The notes beneath the pieces are model-generated. The model was not told the origin of the DNA. It saw only the letters and a list, made by a program, of their open reading frames with translations, and did not search any database. The position numbers were made by a program, and so were the translations under genes. A stretch of 64,000 bases of DNA from NCBI GenBank assembly GCA_965223105.1, contig OZ244987.1, positions 2,480,001 to 2,544,000 on the forward strand. The letters run 5' to 3'. Position 1 is the stretch's first letter, and the number at the start of each line of letters is the position of its first letter. Below, piece after piece: positions 38,942 through 48,400 of the stretch. This DNA comes from JABDMH01 sp965223105. GTDB lineage: Bacteria; Bacteroidota; Bacteroidia; Chitinophagales; Saprospiraceae.

Positions 38942-39250
38942 TTATTTTAGTCCCTTTTTACGAATTTCTTCATCGCAGATCCCCGCCCGAATGAACATCG
39001 GTCGGGCCGCCTCACTGTAGCACCGGCTACAATTACAATCTACTTCCTCAAACTTCATAGAAAAATCAATTGAATTCAGGATTCGAGATCTTAAGGTATT
39101 AGCGGGGTTGAGCCAGCAACAATAGAGAAAAACCAAGACGTCATGATTATCCCAATGACAAATCAGCGTAACGAGTATAATAATCGAAGCATTGTCTGAA
39201 TCTAGCTGTATATTCACCGAATGCTGTAAGCTCGGGGCATGAATTTTCAT
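38942..39250 (-). CDS. Small hypothetical protein (doubtful)
   Basis: A possible 102-residue protein. Its C-terminal half has a Cys cluster (VDCNCSRCYSEAARPMF) and a charged end (CDEEIRKKGLK) that look protein-like. It has no recognised domain, signal or start-site support. I list it because it fills the gap between two clear genes; it may be a random frame. Confidence 0.25.
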   Translation of the reverse strand: MKIHAPSLQHSVNIQLDSDNASIIILVTLICHWDNHDVLVFLYCCWLNPANTLRSRILNSIDFSMKFEEVDCNCSRCYSEAARPMFIRAGICDEEIRKKGLK

Positions 39251-39314
39251 CAGAATCTAGTACATGCCAGGTCATTATGGCAATTTTTTTTACCGAATAA
39301 CTTCAAAGAACCTT

Positions 39315-40205
39315 ATGAAAACAGCGAATACCAAGTTCGATACTTCTTCTTTTTCGTGGAAGTTGGTCCTGTTACTCGGGATTTTCTCGCTAGCTCACCT
39401 CCTGTCTCCCGCACAGAACGTGACTTTTTTGGGAACGGGTAGTACTATTCCCATGGCTGATGATCGGCTGGTGGTCGTGCAAATATGTCATTTCGGTGAT
39501 ATTACTGGTGTCACTTGGAACGGTATGGCCATGGCAAAAGGCGTTAGTCAACATCACAGTTTAGCCGGTGCCGTAGATATGTGGTATTTGCCCGTGAGTT
39601 CAGGGGCGGAAATCAATGGGACCGGAGCTGTGCTTAGCGGTACGGATCTAACTCCCCGAAGCATTCATGTGATGAGCTTTGCCGGTGTGGATCAAAACGC
39701 TTCTCTGGGCGATACTGATGGAGCACAATCGGGTACGGTAACTGTTGATGCAACAGCAGGAGACATGTTATGGGAGGGATATATGTTTCGGCAGAACACG
39801 GCCATCACCGGAAATTCGGGTCAGACTGAAGTGTTCGACAACGATTTTAATTTATCGGCTTCCCGATGTTGGGGTGCCTACAAATTGGCTACTGATGGAT
39901 CAAATTCTTTGAGTTGCAGTGCCGGGAGCAATGGAGCACACGCCGCTATAGTATTAAATAAAGTTTGTGCAGAACCCATCGAATGCGAAGTGTGTCCAGA
40001 TATGCTTTCAGTAACTTCTCTCTATCTAGCCAATGATCCACATTTGAGTGTTTTCCATGCTGCTCAAACGCTTGACGCTGCGGGTACCATTACCACAGGA
40101 GAAGACATTGATTTTAAAGCCGGCCAGAGTATTGAGCTGCTGGTGGGATTTACTGTTGATATCGGAGGGATCCTCGATTTGATTATTGAGGAATGTATCG
40201 AATAA
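39315..40205 (+). CDS. Secreted beta-sandwich protein with 3-coathanger stack domain
   Basis: A 296-residue exported protein; ATG 39315 begins a signal peptide ending at SPAQ. Residues ~30-215 resemble a widespread secreted beta-sandwich domain with DRLVVVQI..., ITGVTWNGMAM, MWYLPVSSG, and SFAGVDQNASLG. The C-terminal ~45 residues (DAAGTITTGEDIDFKAGQSIELL) match the 3-coathanger stack domain common in Bacteroidota surface proteins. The frame is open upstream to 39264. Probably a surface or structural protein; no catalytic motif is seen. Confidence 0.75.
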   Translation: MKTANTKFDTSSFSWKLVLLLGIFSLAHLLSPAQNVTFLGTGSTIPMADDRLVVVQICHFGDITGVTWNGMAMAKGVSQHHSLAGAVDMWYLPVSSGAEINGTGAVLSGTDLTPRSIHVMSFAGVDQNASLGDTDGAQSGTVTVDATAGDMLWEGYMFRQNTAITGNSGQTEVFDNDFNLSASRCWGAYKLATDGSNSLSCSAGSNGAHAAIVLNKVCAEPIECEVCPDMLSVTSLYLANDPHLSVFHAAQTLDAAGTITTGEDIDFKAGQSIELLVGFTVDIGGILDLIIEECIE

Positions 40206-40487
40206 TGAAGGATCACTTGCAAGGTCTTTACTGACCTTAGCTGATCAAATACCAATGTTGAGGATTAGGCGGGGATCTAACTATTGGTTCTAAGACTGCG
40301 GATTTCTGTAGAATCACTTGTGCAAGAAGCCAGATCAGATACGAAGTTCTGGGATATGATCCGCTGTAAAGTTGCGCAGTGAAAAGGCGCCTGTGAGTGC
40401 CGGAGCCTCCTTCTTGGCATTGAATTATTCCTACTTTGTGTAACGAGTTTTGATAAAGGCAGAACAATCATTGTTCACTGGACCTGG

Positions 40488-40784
40488 TTATTCTACGGGT
40501 ACGCATACCGGCGACATACTCACTACATAGGGACGTATCCCATCAGGACAATCTTTGGGTAAGGTTTCACTCTCCAGAGCATGCTTGGCCATGTAGGCGT
40601 CTTTATCTGCCTTATCGCAAATGATCTGCAAATTGCTTGCTGCCAATTCTTCAATTTTGTCGGGATCAGTACATGCGAAAGATTCATTCGTAATGGTGAC
40701 TACTGAACACTCCCAACATGAAGATGCATCCTTGTCACAAGCTGCTTGAAACATCGCTAATAATAGTGTAAGTCGTACAAGCAT
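40488..40784 (-). CDS. Small Cys-rich lipoprotein
   Basis: A 98-residue protein with a short hydrophobic N-terminus and a plausible lipobox (MLVRLTLLLAMFQAAC). The mature part has six further Cys, including CWEC and pairs near the end (KDCPD, PVCVP), which suggests disulfide-bonded folding outside the cytoplasm. No family is recognised. Confidence 0.6.
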   Translation of the reverse strand: MLVRLTLLLAMFQAACDKDASSCWECSVVTITNESFACTDPDKIEELAASNLQIICDKADKDAYMAKHALESETLPKDCPDGIRPYVVSMSPVCVPVE

Positions 40785-41215
40785 ATCGATTTCAAAGATA
40801 TCAGTTTGGATGTGATACTTGGGTGCAGTTCATCTAAACCGGTAGGACGTAAACACATTGATGAGTGTATAAGGAACCTTGGTCCTTTTGGATCGAAGTA
40901 CAGATCTCCCTCCAAGTAAAGAAAGCTACGGCAGCGCTTAGGTTAGAAAATCAGGCCATTTCTTTTGCCTGGATAAGAGAACAATTTAGGTCAATATCAC
41001 CTAAATGAATCATTGGTTTACGCAGCATTCTGCTTGAAGTCCTAGCACTTTTGACACTATAGTTTCAATTTTTACCACAATAAGACCAAATCACTTCAAT
41101 CAGGAGAATCAACCCAGGACAAGTGTCGAGTTCGTTGCACAATAGGGTGACAGTGAGCAGCAAACCAAGTTTAAAGAAGCTCACAACATTTCAATCAACA
41201 AAAACAACAACAATC
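40785..41215. other. Intergenic region, no feature recognised
   Basis: About 430 bp between divergent small secreted-protein genes. A frame is open from 41123 into the CARDB gene but its product lacks a signal peptide; nothing else is seen. Confidence 0.35.
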
Positions 41216-41713
41216 ATGAAAAGCATCATCACATTTCTCATTGCCACACTATTGATCGCAGGGTCACTACATGCACAGAGTATCACTTCCTTCAAGCTAT
41301 CCACGGGCATTAGTCATAATATAGCACCTGATCTGGTGGTAACCAGTATAAAGCTGCCTTATGTTCCACCGGCTGCCAGAATTTATACACACAACCTTAT
41401 TCAATTGAAAGTTAAGGTGACCATCAAGAACCAAGGAAATGATCTCGCCAGGAACGGATTTGGCATTCGGACCAATCTGAAATTCGGTGGCAAGGAATTA
41501 GACACCAAAACGATTGCAAGACTGTCAGCCGGAAAGTCGGCAACCTTCATGATGACGATCAATGTACCCGCATCTTACAACGGCCGGTACATCAAGCTCA
41601 GCTCGATGGTTGATTCACGGCGCATGGTTAGAGAGTCAAACGAGAACAACAATTATAGAATTCTCAAGGCCAAATTGCCCCGTTACAGAAAGGTCACTCG
41701 TAGAACAATCTGA
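41216..41713 (+). CDS. Secreted CARDB-like protein
   Basis: A 165-residue exported protein. ATG 41216 starts a textbook signal peptide (MKSIITFLIATLLIAGSLHAQ). The body matches the CARDB adhesion-like domain: DLVVTSIKLPY, then LKVKVTIKNQGND, SATFMMTINVP and the closing RESNENNNYRILK. Family domains often serve as beta-sandwich spacers or adhesion modules in surface proteins. The C-terminus is very basic. A strong terminator follows. Confidence 0.82.
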   Translation: MKSIITFLIATLLIAGSLHAQSITSFKLSTGISHNIAPDLVVTSIKLPYVPPAARIYTHNLIQLKVKVTIKNQGNDLARNGFGIRTNLKFGGKELDTKTIARLSAGKSATFMMTINVPASYNGRYIKLSSMVDSRRMVRESNENNNYRILKAKLPRYRKVTRRTI

Positions 41714-41738
41714 TCCTCATAGAATAGCATTTACTGAA

Positions 41739-41772
41739 AGAGGAGCCCATTCAGTTGGGCTTCTCTTTTTTT
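41739..41772 (+). terminator. Intrinsic terminator after the CARDB gene
   Basis: AGAGGAGCCCA-TTCAGT-TGGGCTTCTCT hairpin with one mismatch, followed by an eight-base T-run. Confidence 0.8.
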
Positions 41773-41845
41773 GATCAAGATTTAAATCACTACACTACGT
41801 ATCGGTTACACCCTCTCCTTGACTGATATTGTTTTGACGAACTTC

Positions 41846-42419
41846 CTATTTCCTGATCAACTGCATTATCATCTCTTTCAAAGCTTCGATATCCTCACTT
41901 TGCGCTTCGATCATCGCTTGCTGCTCTTGCACTACCTTCGTTAGTACTGCTACAAAATCCATCGGACTAGTCCTTTCCGTTCCTGCGTTGCGACGAGGTC
42001 TGGGACCTCTTCGGCGATAAAGCCGAGGTACATCTCATTCTTTTCCGTTTTGTAGCTGAATTGCTTCGGGCTGAGTTTTTTCAGCGTGGCCAGGGCTGCT
42101 TCTGACGTGAGATCCCTGATGTTTTCTTTATAATCACGTGAGGAAGCATCTGTCCAGACACCACCAGCAGTGACATGGGCACCACTTCCCATCTCAAGCG
42201 GAAAGGCAGGATCGATTTGACCAATACCAACTTTCCCATCTTTTACTGTGAGTGACGTGGGATAATGCACTGCTGCAGATCGAGTACCCAAACTGAGCCG
42301 GTTATCGCCATCATCCCAGAGCAGCCATCCCCGGTTATCGATATCTTCCCCTACATTCAATCCGCTGTATCCAGCGGTATTAAATAGTTTGGATTTACCT
42401 TGGACATTGGGTCTTCTTA
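41846..42419 (-). pseudogene. Frameshifted, 5'-truncated Peptidase_S74 protein gene
   Basis: The minus-strand frame from about 42419 encodes a tail-fibre-type C-terminal region: GKVGIGQIDPAFPLEMG, GGVWTDASSRDYKENIRDL, and MYLGFIAEEVPDLVATQERKGL. It then stops early at 41950 (GLVRWIL). In the +1 frame the expected ending continues at once, MDFVAVLTKVVQEQQAMIEAQ and on to IRK, ending at 41846. A single indel near 41975 therefore breaks the gene. The N-terminus is also missing: no signal peptide or fibre repeats are found before LRRPNVQGKSK. The break lies beside the start of the divergent gene at 42468. A sequencing error could explain the indel but not the truncation. Confidence 0.82.
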
Positions 42420-42467
42420 ATGTACAGCAAGGTGATAAGATGCTTACCAAACAAGAATATCAATAAT

Positions 42468-43406
42468 ATGCGGCAACTATTTCTTTTGCTATTGGTCCTT
42501 CATATAACACAGGCACAAGGACAAGACACCGGTCAAAAATCATTTCCGGCATTAGGAATTACGCTAACGATTCCCAATAATTGGGTGGGACAAGAAAATG
42601 AAATTGGCTATGCCATGGGTTCTTATACAGAGCCAGGCCTAATCATGGTTATCCCTCATCAAACGCGAGAACTGGATCAATTGAAGCAGGAGGCCAGACA
42701 AGGATTGGCTGATGAGCAAGGGACTATGCTCCAACTTCATGGAGATCTGGATGCATTTGGTGCTCAGGGTATACAAGCCCATTTCCAAGGCACAATTTCC
42801 TGGCAACCCGCTAAGGCCTATGCCGTCGGATTGATTAATCCGCATGGTGGAACCGGTATCACCATCTTGGCAATCAGTACGGTCGACCAATTCACTGACA
42901 TGCACAAGACTCTTCCACAAACTATTGCTGAGTCCGTAATATTTGAAAAGGTCGCGACATCGGTTTCATCAATAAACAAGTCCACCAATGTGGCAGGAGC
43001 TGGATCGGCGGATTGGGCGGCTCTATTACAAAACGCCCGATTGACCTACATGAACTCGTATTATTCAAACAGTGGTAGTTATGATGGATATTCCACAGGT
43101 GGAGGATACAGCGATAAAGAAGTGATCGATTTATGTGCACAGGGATATTTTAGGCATTCTAATTCCAGTTCGCTTTCCATAGACACGGGAGGTACATTTG
43201 GAAGTTCTTATAGTTCCGGCCAGGGAGATGGCACCTGGAAGGTCACTAGAGACAATCAGGGACAGGCGATCTTAGAGCTGACTTTTCTCAATGGCAAGGT
43301 TTCCCAATACGTTCTGGCTTTGGAAGATGGTAAAACCTTTCTCAATGGTTACCGATATTACCGGACCTACGGCACAACCACCGACGACGGACCTGATTGT
43401 TTTTAG
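42468..43406 (+). CDS. Exported protein of unknown function
   Basis: A 312-residue protein; ATG 42468 gives a signal peptide (MRQLFLLLLVLHITQAQGQ). Residues ~25-160 form a domain with a PsbP-like or DUF1795-like look (FPALGITLTIPNNWVGQENEIGYAMGS ... GTISWQPAKAYAVGLINP). After a Ser/Gly/Tyr-rich linker (~210-230) comes a C-terminal beta-rich domain beginning KEVIDLCAQGYFRHSN and ending LNGYRYYRTYG, which resembles a lipocalin-like fold. No catalytic motif is seen. Confidence 0.65.
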   Translation: MRQLFLLLLVLHITQAQGQDTGQKSFPALGITLTIPNNWVGQENEIGYAMGSYTEPGLIMVIPHQTRELDQLKQEARQGLADEQGTMLQLHGDLDAFGAQGIQAHFQGTISWQPAKAYAVGLINPHGGTGITILAISTVDQFTDMHKTLPQTIAESVIFEKVATSVSSINKSTNVAGAGSADWAALLQNARLTYMNSYYSNSGSYDGYSTGGGYSDKEVIDLCAQGYFRHSNSSSLSIDTGGTFGSSYSSGQGDGTWKVTRDNQGQAILELTFLNGKVSQYVLALEDGKTFLNGYRYYRTYGTTTDDGPDCF

Positions 43407-43689
43407 GTGTTGAGGACTTGCATTCTCTTTTATACGCAGTTAGTCATACGCATTAAAATAAATCCAGGGTTTGGCGCTGTTTCACAGAATTTACAAGGAA
43501 GGGGATACAGCCTATCTCAATAAAGCCTGAGTAAATCCTTGATCAGGAAATGTAGTCCTAATTATTGAAAAAATAAAAGTTATCATTTACAGATTAACAG
43601 CTAAATACTTATTATAGCTTTTTCACTGATGTGTTTAGAAAGTATCCGGAGTGGGATATTAATTGAACACCTTAGGAGGTTGATGACAA

Positions 43690-44769
43690 TCATTGTTTAA
43701 GAATATCGAAGAATGCTTGATTGATAAAAAGAGCCTCTTTCCAGATTTGCCTCGTACTCAAAATGCCAATCCCAGCGAGTTCATTAAGATACCGGGAGGC
43801 TGTGGGACGAGATACATTCAGATGATCCATGACTATTCCAATTCGGCAATAAGGTTGGATAAATAGTAATTCCAAGAGATCCTTGGTGTAAATCTTTGGC
43901 TTCTTTCGCTTCACAATCTCGACGGTTTGATTAAACAGTTCGTTGATTTGATAAATTTGGGCGATCGTTTCAAGAGCAGTTACTTCGACAGCCCTGGTTA
44001 TGTAAAGTATCCATTCTTCCCAATGATCATGGGTGCGGACCTCCTGCAGTAATCGGTAATAATCTGATTTGTGGTCAATTATGAATTTGCTCAAATAAAG
44101 TACAGGTTTGTCCAAAAGACCTTTCATAATTAGGAAGAGCACATTTACAATACGTCCCGTCCGTCCATTTCCATCGTAAAAAGGGTGAATACTTTCGAAC
44201 TGATAATGTTGAATTGCCAATTTGATAAAGGGTGATAGATCGTCTTCAGAATTAAGATATTCCTCCAGATTTTTCATCAATTTGACGATGATTTTGTGGT
44301 CATCTGGAGGTGTATAGATTATTGAACCTGTTGTAGTATTTTTTAATGCAGTGCCCGGTAGCCGCCTTATTCCGGCACTGTTCTCTTCTAGTATCTCTTG
44401 GATTTTGATAATAGCATTGGTGTTCAGAAAACCTTTCTCCAGGAGTATTTGGTAACCTTGTAGTAGAGCTTCCCTATAGCGAAGTACCTCTTTTGTGGAA
44501 GGATCACTCGCCATCCCTTTGATGCTAAGTGCCTGATATAGTTTGTCCTGTGTAGTTATAATGTTTTCAATTTCAGAGCTGGTTGATGCTTCTTTTAGAA
44601 CCACTGCATTTAACAGAATGGCTGGGTTAGGCAAGATGTTGGCTAGACCTTTCAATTCACCAACTATTGCTGCAGTTTTTGAAACTTGCCGAAGAATGGG
44701 CACGGTTTCCAGTTTTTCTCCGTGTGGAGGCAGTAGCGGAAGGTTATTGAACGGTATCTCCGGATTCAT
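43690..44769 (-). CDS. Fic family protein with C-terminal winged helix
   Basis: A 359-residue Fic-domain protein. The catalytic loop HPFYDGNGRTGR is complete, so AMP (or other NMP) transfer to a target hydroxyl is expected. An N-terminal inhibitory helix of the S/T-x3-E-(I/N)-E-N type is visible as STSSEIENI, near residue 60, so activity is probably auto-inhibited. The last ~60 residues (CRIGIVMDHLNVSRPTASRYLNELAGIGIL) form a winged helix that may bind DNA. Clustered half-sites upstream suggest autoregulation. No antitoxin gene is adjacent, in agreement with a self-inhibited class II Fic. Confidence 0.9.
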   Translation of the reverse strand: MNPEIPFNNLPLLPPHGEKLETVPILRQVSKTAAIVGELKGLANILPNPAILLNAVVLKEASTSSEIENIITTQDKLYQALSIKGMASDPSTKEVLRYREALLQGYQILLEKGFLNTNAIIKIQEILEENSAGIRRLPGTALKNTTTGSIIYTPPDDHKIIVKLMKNLEEYLNSEDDLSPFIKLAIQHYQFESIHPFYDGNGRTGRIVNVLFLIMKGLLDKPVLYLSKFIIDHKSDYYRLLQEVRTHDHWEEWILYITRAVEVTALETIAQIYQINELFNQTVEIVKRKKPKIYTKDLLELLFIQPYCRIGIVMDHLNVSRPTASRYLNELAGIGILSTRQIWKEALFINQAFFDILKQ

Positions 44770-44800
44770 AATGCAGTCGAAGATAGGCTCTAATTCAATA

Positions 44801-44864
44801 TCATGTAAAGAAAATTCATTTTTTTTTACATGAGAATGGCCTCGTGTAAAAATGTTTTACATGA
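44801..44864. promoter_or_regulatory. Cluster of four TTTACATGA half-sites upstream of fic
   Basis: Half-sites: TCATGTAAA at 44801-44809, TTTTTACATGAG at 44823-44834, CTCGTGTAAAAA at 44841-44852 and TTTTACATGA at 44855-44864. The middle two form an inverted repeat with 12-bp arms (one mismatch) and a 6-bp spacer. The cluster begins 32 bp upstream of the fic start codon and would suit autoregulation by the winged helix of the Fic protein. Confidence 0.55.
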
Positions 44865-45368
44865 ATATCTAAGACGGGGCAGCATCACCTGAATATCGTG
44901 ATAGAACATCTCTAATCAATCCCTTGTTTCATCATAACATACATAAATTCAAAGGATTAGAAGTACTCGAAATACTAAAAAACGAGCAAGATCTTACTCA
45001 AACTCCCTTTGGTGCCCGGAGCGGGAATCGAATTTTCTTCGGCCATGAGGTCTATCTGGGTAGCTCAATATCTCCGTGGAATTATACTTTGAATGGGATT
45101 GATACTCGAAACAGGTTGTAGCCAATGGAGCCAGAAAGACAGGCTGGCATTAATTCTAATTCATGACAGGCCATGCTATAGAAAAGTTCTCCATGTTTAG
45201 GAGATATCGATGAACATTCCGTGGTCAATTGCAATAAAGAGCACCAAATATAGGATCTTGATGCAAAATGTTCGAAGAAGTCTGAAGCAACGGAGAATTG
45301 TTCGGTTTCATTCTGTTTGCGAAATGTTCATTGCATGGGCACTAGGCACCACTTAGCCTATCTTTAAT
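44865..45368. other. Intergenic region between fic and the cyclase fusion
   Basis: About 500 bp without a credible gene. It contains the tRNA fragment at 45015. A 65-residue frame at 44924-45121 runs through that fragment and is not believed to be coding. Confidence 0.4.
45015..45032 (-). repeat. Isolated tRNA 3'-end fragment (18 nt)
   Basis: CCCGGAGCGGGAATCGAA equals the 3' end of tRNA-Leu at 49820-49837 on the minus strand and ends exactly at the 5' edge of the T-loop. Eighteen bases further right lies TCTATCTGGGTAGCT, which matches 14 of 15 bases following the 49418 fragment. No tRNA body and no GIY-YIG gene are present here. Confidence 0.65.
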
Positions 45369-45405
45369 ACTAGCAAACTTTAATAAAGCGCACCTTTTTG
45401 CTAGT
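45369..45405. promoter_or_regulatory. Inverted repeat ACTAGCAAA-N19-TTTGCTAGT before the cyclase fusion
   Basis: Perfect 9-bp arms at 45369-45377 and 45397-45405, 31 bp upstream of the ATG at 45437. It could be an operator for the gene's own AraC-type domain or a leader hairpin. Confidence 0.45.
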
Positions 45406-45436
45406 TTAAGCCTCCTAGTTGCGATAAATCCCTAGT

Positions 45437-48400
45437 ATGCCCTACACACGAAGACTGGTTGCTATTATGTTTACCGACATCGTTGGTTATACCCGGCTTA
45501 TGCAAGAAAGCGAGCAGAGAGGTATAGCACTTCTTGAGCGTCATCGCCGGGTTATTGACGACGTGCATGCAGCGCGAAATGGGAGGGTTATCAAATATAT
45601 GGGAGACGGGACCTTAAGCATCTTTGATAGTGTGATCGATTGTGTGCATGCGTCCATCTCTATTCAAGAAAAATTATTGGCTGATCCTGCTGTACCACTG
45701 AGGATAGGTATCCATGTGGGAGACGTAATGATTACAGATACGGACATCATCGGCGATAGTGTCAATCTGGCTTCAAGAGTGGAGTCGCTCGGGGTGGCTG
45801 GATCGGTTTTAGTTTCTAACAAAGTGCAGGAAGAACTCAAGAACCATCCCATTCCGCTAGCGCTCTTGGGCGCTTTTCATTTCAAGAATGATGAGATGCC
45901 CAGAGATATTTATGCTGTGACTTCCAAAGGCCTTGTCATTCCGCAGCGTACGGACCTTGATGGCAAACTGGAAGAAAAAACACATTCGGACCGGACTAAT
46001 GAAGAGCAGCCTGTAGAATTGAAATCTCAGGATGAAGCCCTTGAAGATCAAGTGAGATCCATCATTCTATCCCACCTGGCAGATGATAAACTATCGGTGA
46101 CCTTTTTATGCAAGATGGTAGGTTACAGCCGGCCCCAGCTTTATCGCAGGCTTCAAGCTATTGCCGGTAAATCTCCCAGTGAATTCATTCGGGAAATCCG
46201 TTTGGAAGAGGCAGCTAAGCTACTTGAACAAAATGTGGCAAACGTTTCAGAAATTGCCTTTCAAACCGGATTCAACAATTTATCGTATTTCAGCAAAGCA
46301 TTTCAGGATCGCTTTGGCCACCCGCCGTCAGTGCATGCAAAACAAAGCAGAAGGCGATCTTCTGTTCCAACAGAATTGACCAACTTTATTGGAAGAGAAA
46401 AAGAACTCACCGAAATTTCGGACCAGCTCTCCGACATCAGACTTCTTACCCTTAGCGGGCCAGGAGGTACTGGAAAGACCAGATTATCACTACAGATTCT
46501 TCAGCTTGTAGAGCAAGACTTTGCAGATGGTGCCTATTTCGTACAACTGGCACCGCTGACAGACCATGGTCAGGTGTTACCAAAAATTGCCCAGATCCTA
46601 AATTTGAGACAGGATCCGACCAAGGAAACAACGGAGCTACTGCAAGATTTTATTGAAAGCAAAAATCTACTACTTGTCTTAGACAACTTTGAACATGTAC
46701 TCGGTGCTTCTATTGAGCTAGCAAAAATACTACGCACGTGTCCCAATCTTAAAGTTCTGGTAACCAGCAGAATCGTACTGAATATTTCTGGTGAATATGA
46801 GTATCGTGTCCCAGGCCTTGACTTGCCTGATCCCAGCCAGGAATATGAAATAAGGGACCTCGAGAAGATAGCTGCAGTGCAATTTTTCATTGATCGCGTG
46901 CAGCGCGTCAAGCCAAATTTTGCGCTTGATCAACAAAATTGTTCGAGCATCGTGACAATATGCAATCAATTGGATGGATTGCCTTTGGCTTTGGAACTTG
47001 CAGCAGCTCGTATAAAACTTTTTTCACCAGAGGCGTTGGTACGTCGCCTAAATACAAATAAAGATATCCTCAAAAGTAATGCTCCAGATCAGCCAGAGCG
47101 TCATCGCTCACTAAGCAATGCCATTGATTGGAGCTATAACCTCTTATCCCCAGAAGAGCAAACCCTATTTCGCGGACTGGCAGTTTTTGGTGGAGGATGT
47201 ACGATTGAATCAGCTGAACAAGTATGTTTTCAAAATTACTATGGCAATGCGGACATAGTTGATGTGCTGTTGGGCTTGGTTGATAAGAGCTTGGTTCAGC
47301 GAGTTGATCAAGAAGACGGCGAACCACGATTCTATATGCTTGAGACCATTAGGGCTTATGGCTTGAATCGTTTGGAAAAGTCATTGGAAAAAAAGGCAAC
47401 CATGACCCGTTTTTGCGACTACTTTCTTGATTTGGTAGCTGACGCGGAAAAGGGTCTCACCGGACCTGATGCAAAACAATGGTTAGAGATCACTAATTAT
47501 GAGCTTGACAATCTACGGGCATGCATGGGGTGGCTCGACGTTGCGGGAGTTGAAGAGAAAGGCTTACAACTCTGCATCTCATTTTGGCGATTTTGGCTGA
47601 TTAGAGCCATGGTCAGGGAAGGAGCTCAATGGTTTGAGAGGATGCTCGAGATTCCTCCAAAAACTGATAGTGTGCTACGGTGTCGTGCCTTGCAATGCTA
47701 TGGAGTATTGTCGATGATCGCAAATTCCCTGTCCATATTTGAGGAGTCGCTGGAAATGGCCAAAAGACTTAACTACCGGGAAGGTGTTGCGCAGGCTTTG
47801 AAATACATTACCTGGATTTATGCTTTTCAATGTGAATTCGATCTTTTCGAATCTTACTCTAGTCAGGCTCTTGATACATTGCTCTCGGTAGGGAATGATC
47901 GAGATATTGCAGCCATTTATAACAACATTGCCAACAAGTTGCGCCTGGAAGGGAAATTAGATGAGTCTCTTTCCATGCATCACAAAGCAGCTCAGATCAT
48001 GAGTAAGATCGGAGATTACCGGGGTCACGCCTTCAACTTGTGTCATATTTCCTGGGTGCAGTCCCTGCGTGGCGATTATGACGGTTGCAATCAGTCACTG
48101 GATACCGCCCTTCCCACTTTGACCGATCTTGCTGATAAACAGCTGCTTGGGTTCGTAAATACATTAAGAGCCTTTAATTGCACCTATACGGGCGACTACG
48201 AGCAGTCTTCTAATCTGATCGAAGTTGCCAGACCGCTATGGAGAGAGTCAAACAACGACTATGGTGATCGAATGTGCAATGTCATTGCAGCAATGAATTG
48301 GTTGAAATGTGGAAGACACGAGCAGCTACATCATCTATTTGCACAGGAGCCAGCAGTTGATAGTGCAAAGATGTACAGAACCATGGGGCTATGGATAAAA

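Noticed and set aside
40237..40471. Two overlapping minus-strand frames of 64-76 residues
   Set aside because: Mutually overlapping in different frames, without start or family evidence.
44924..45121. 65-residue + strand frame between fic and the cyclase fusion
   Set aside because: Crosses a tRNA 3'-end fragment and shows no protein-like conservation signals.
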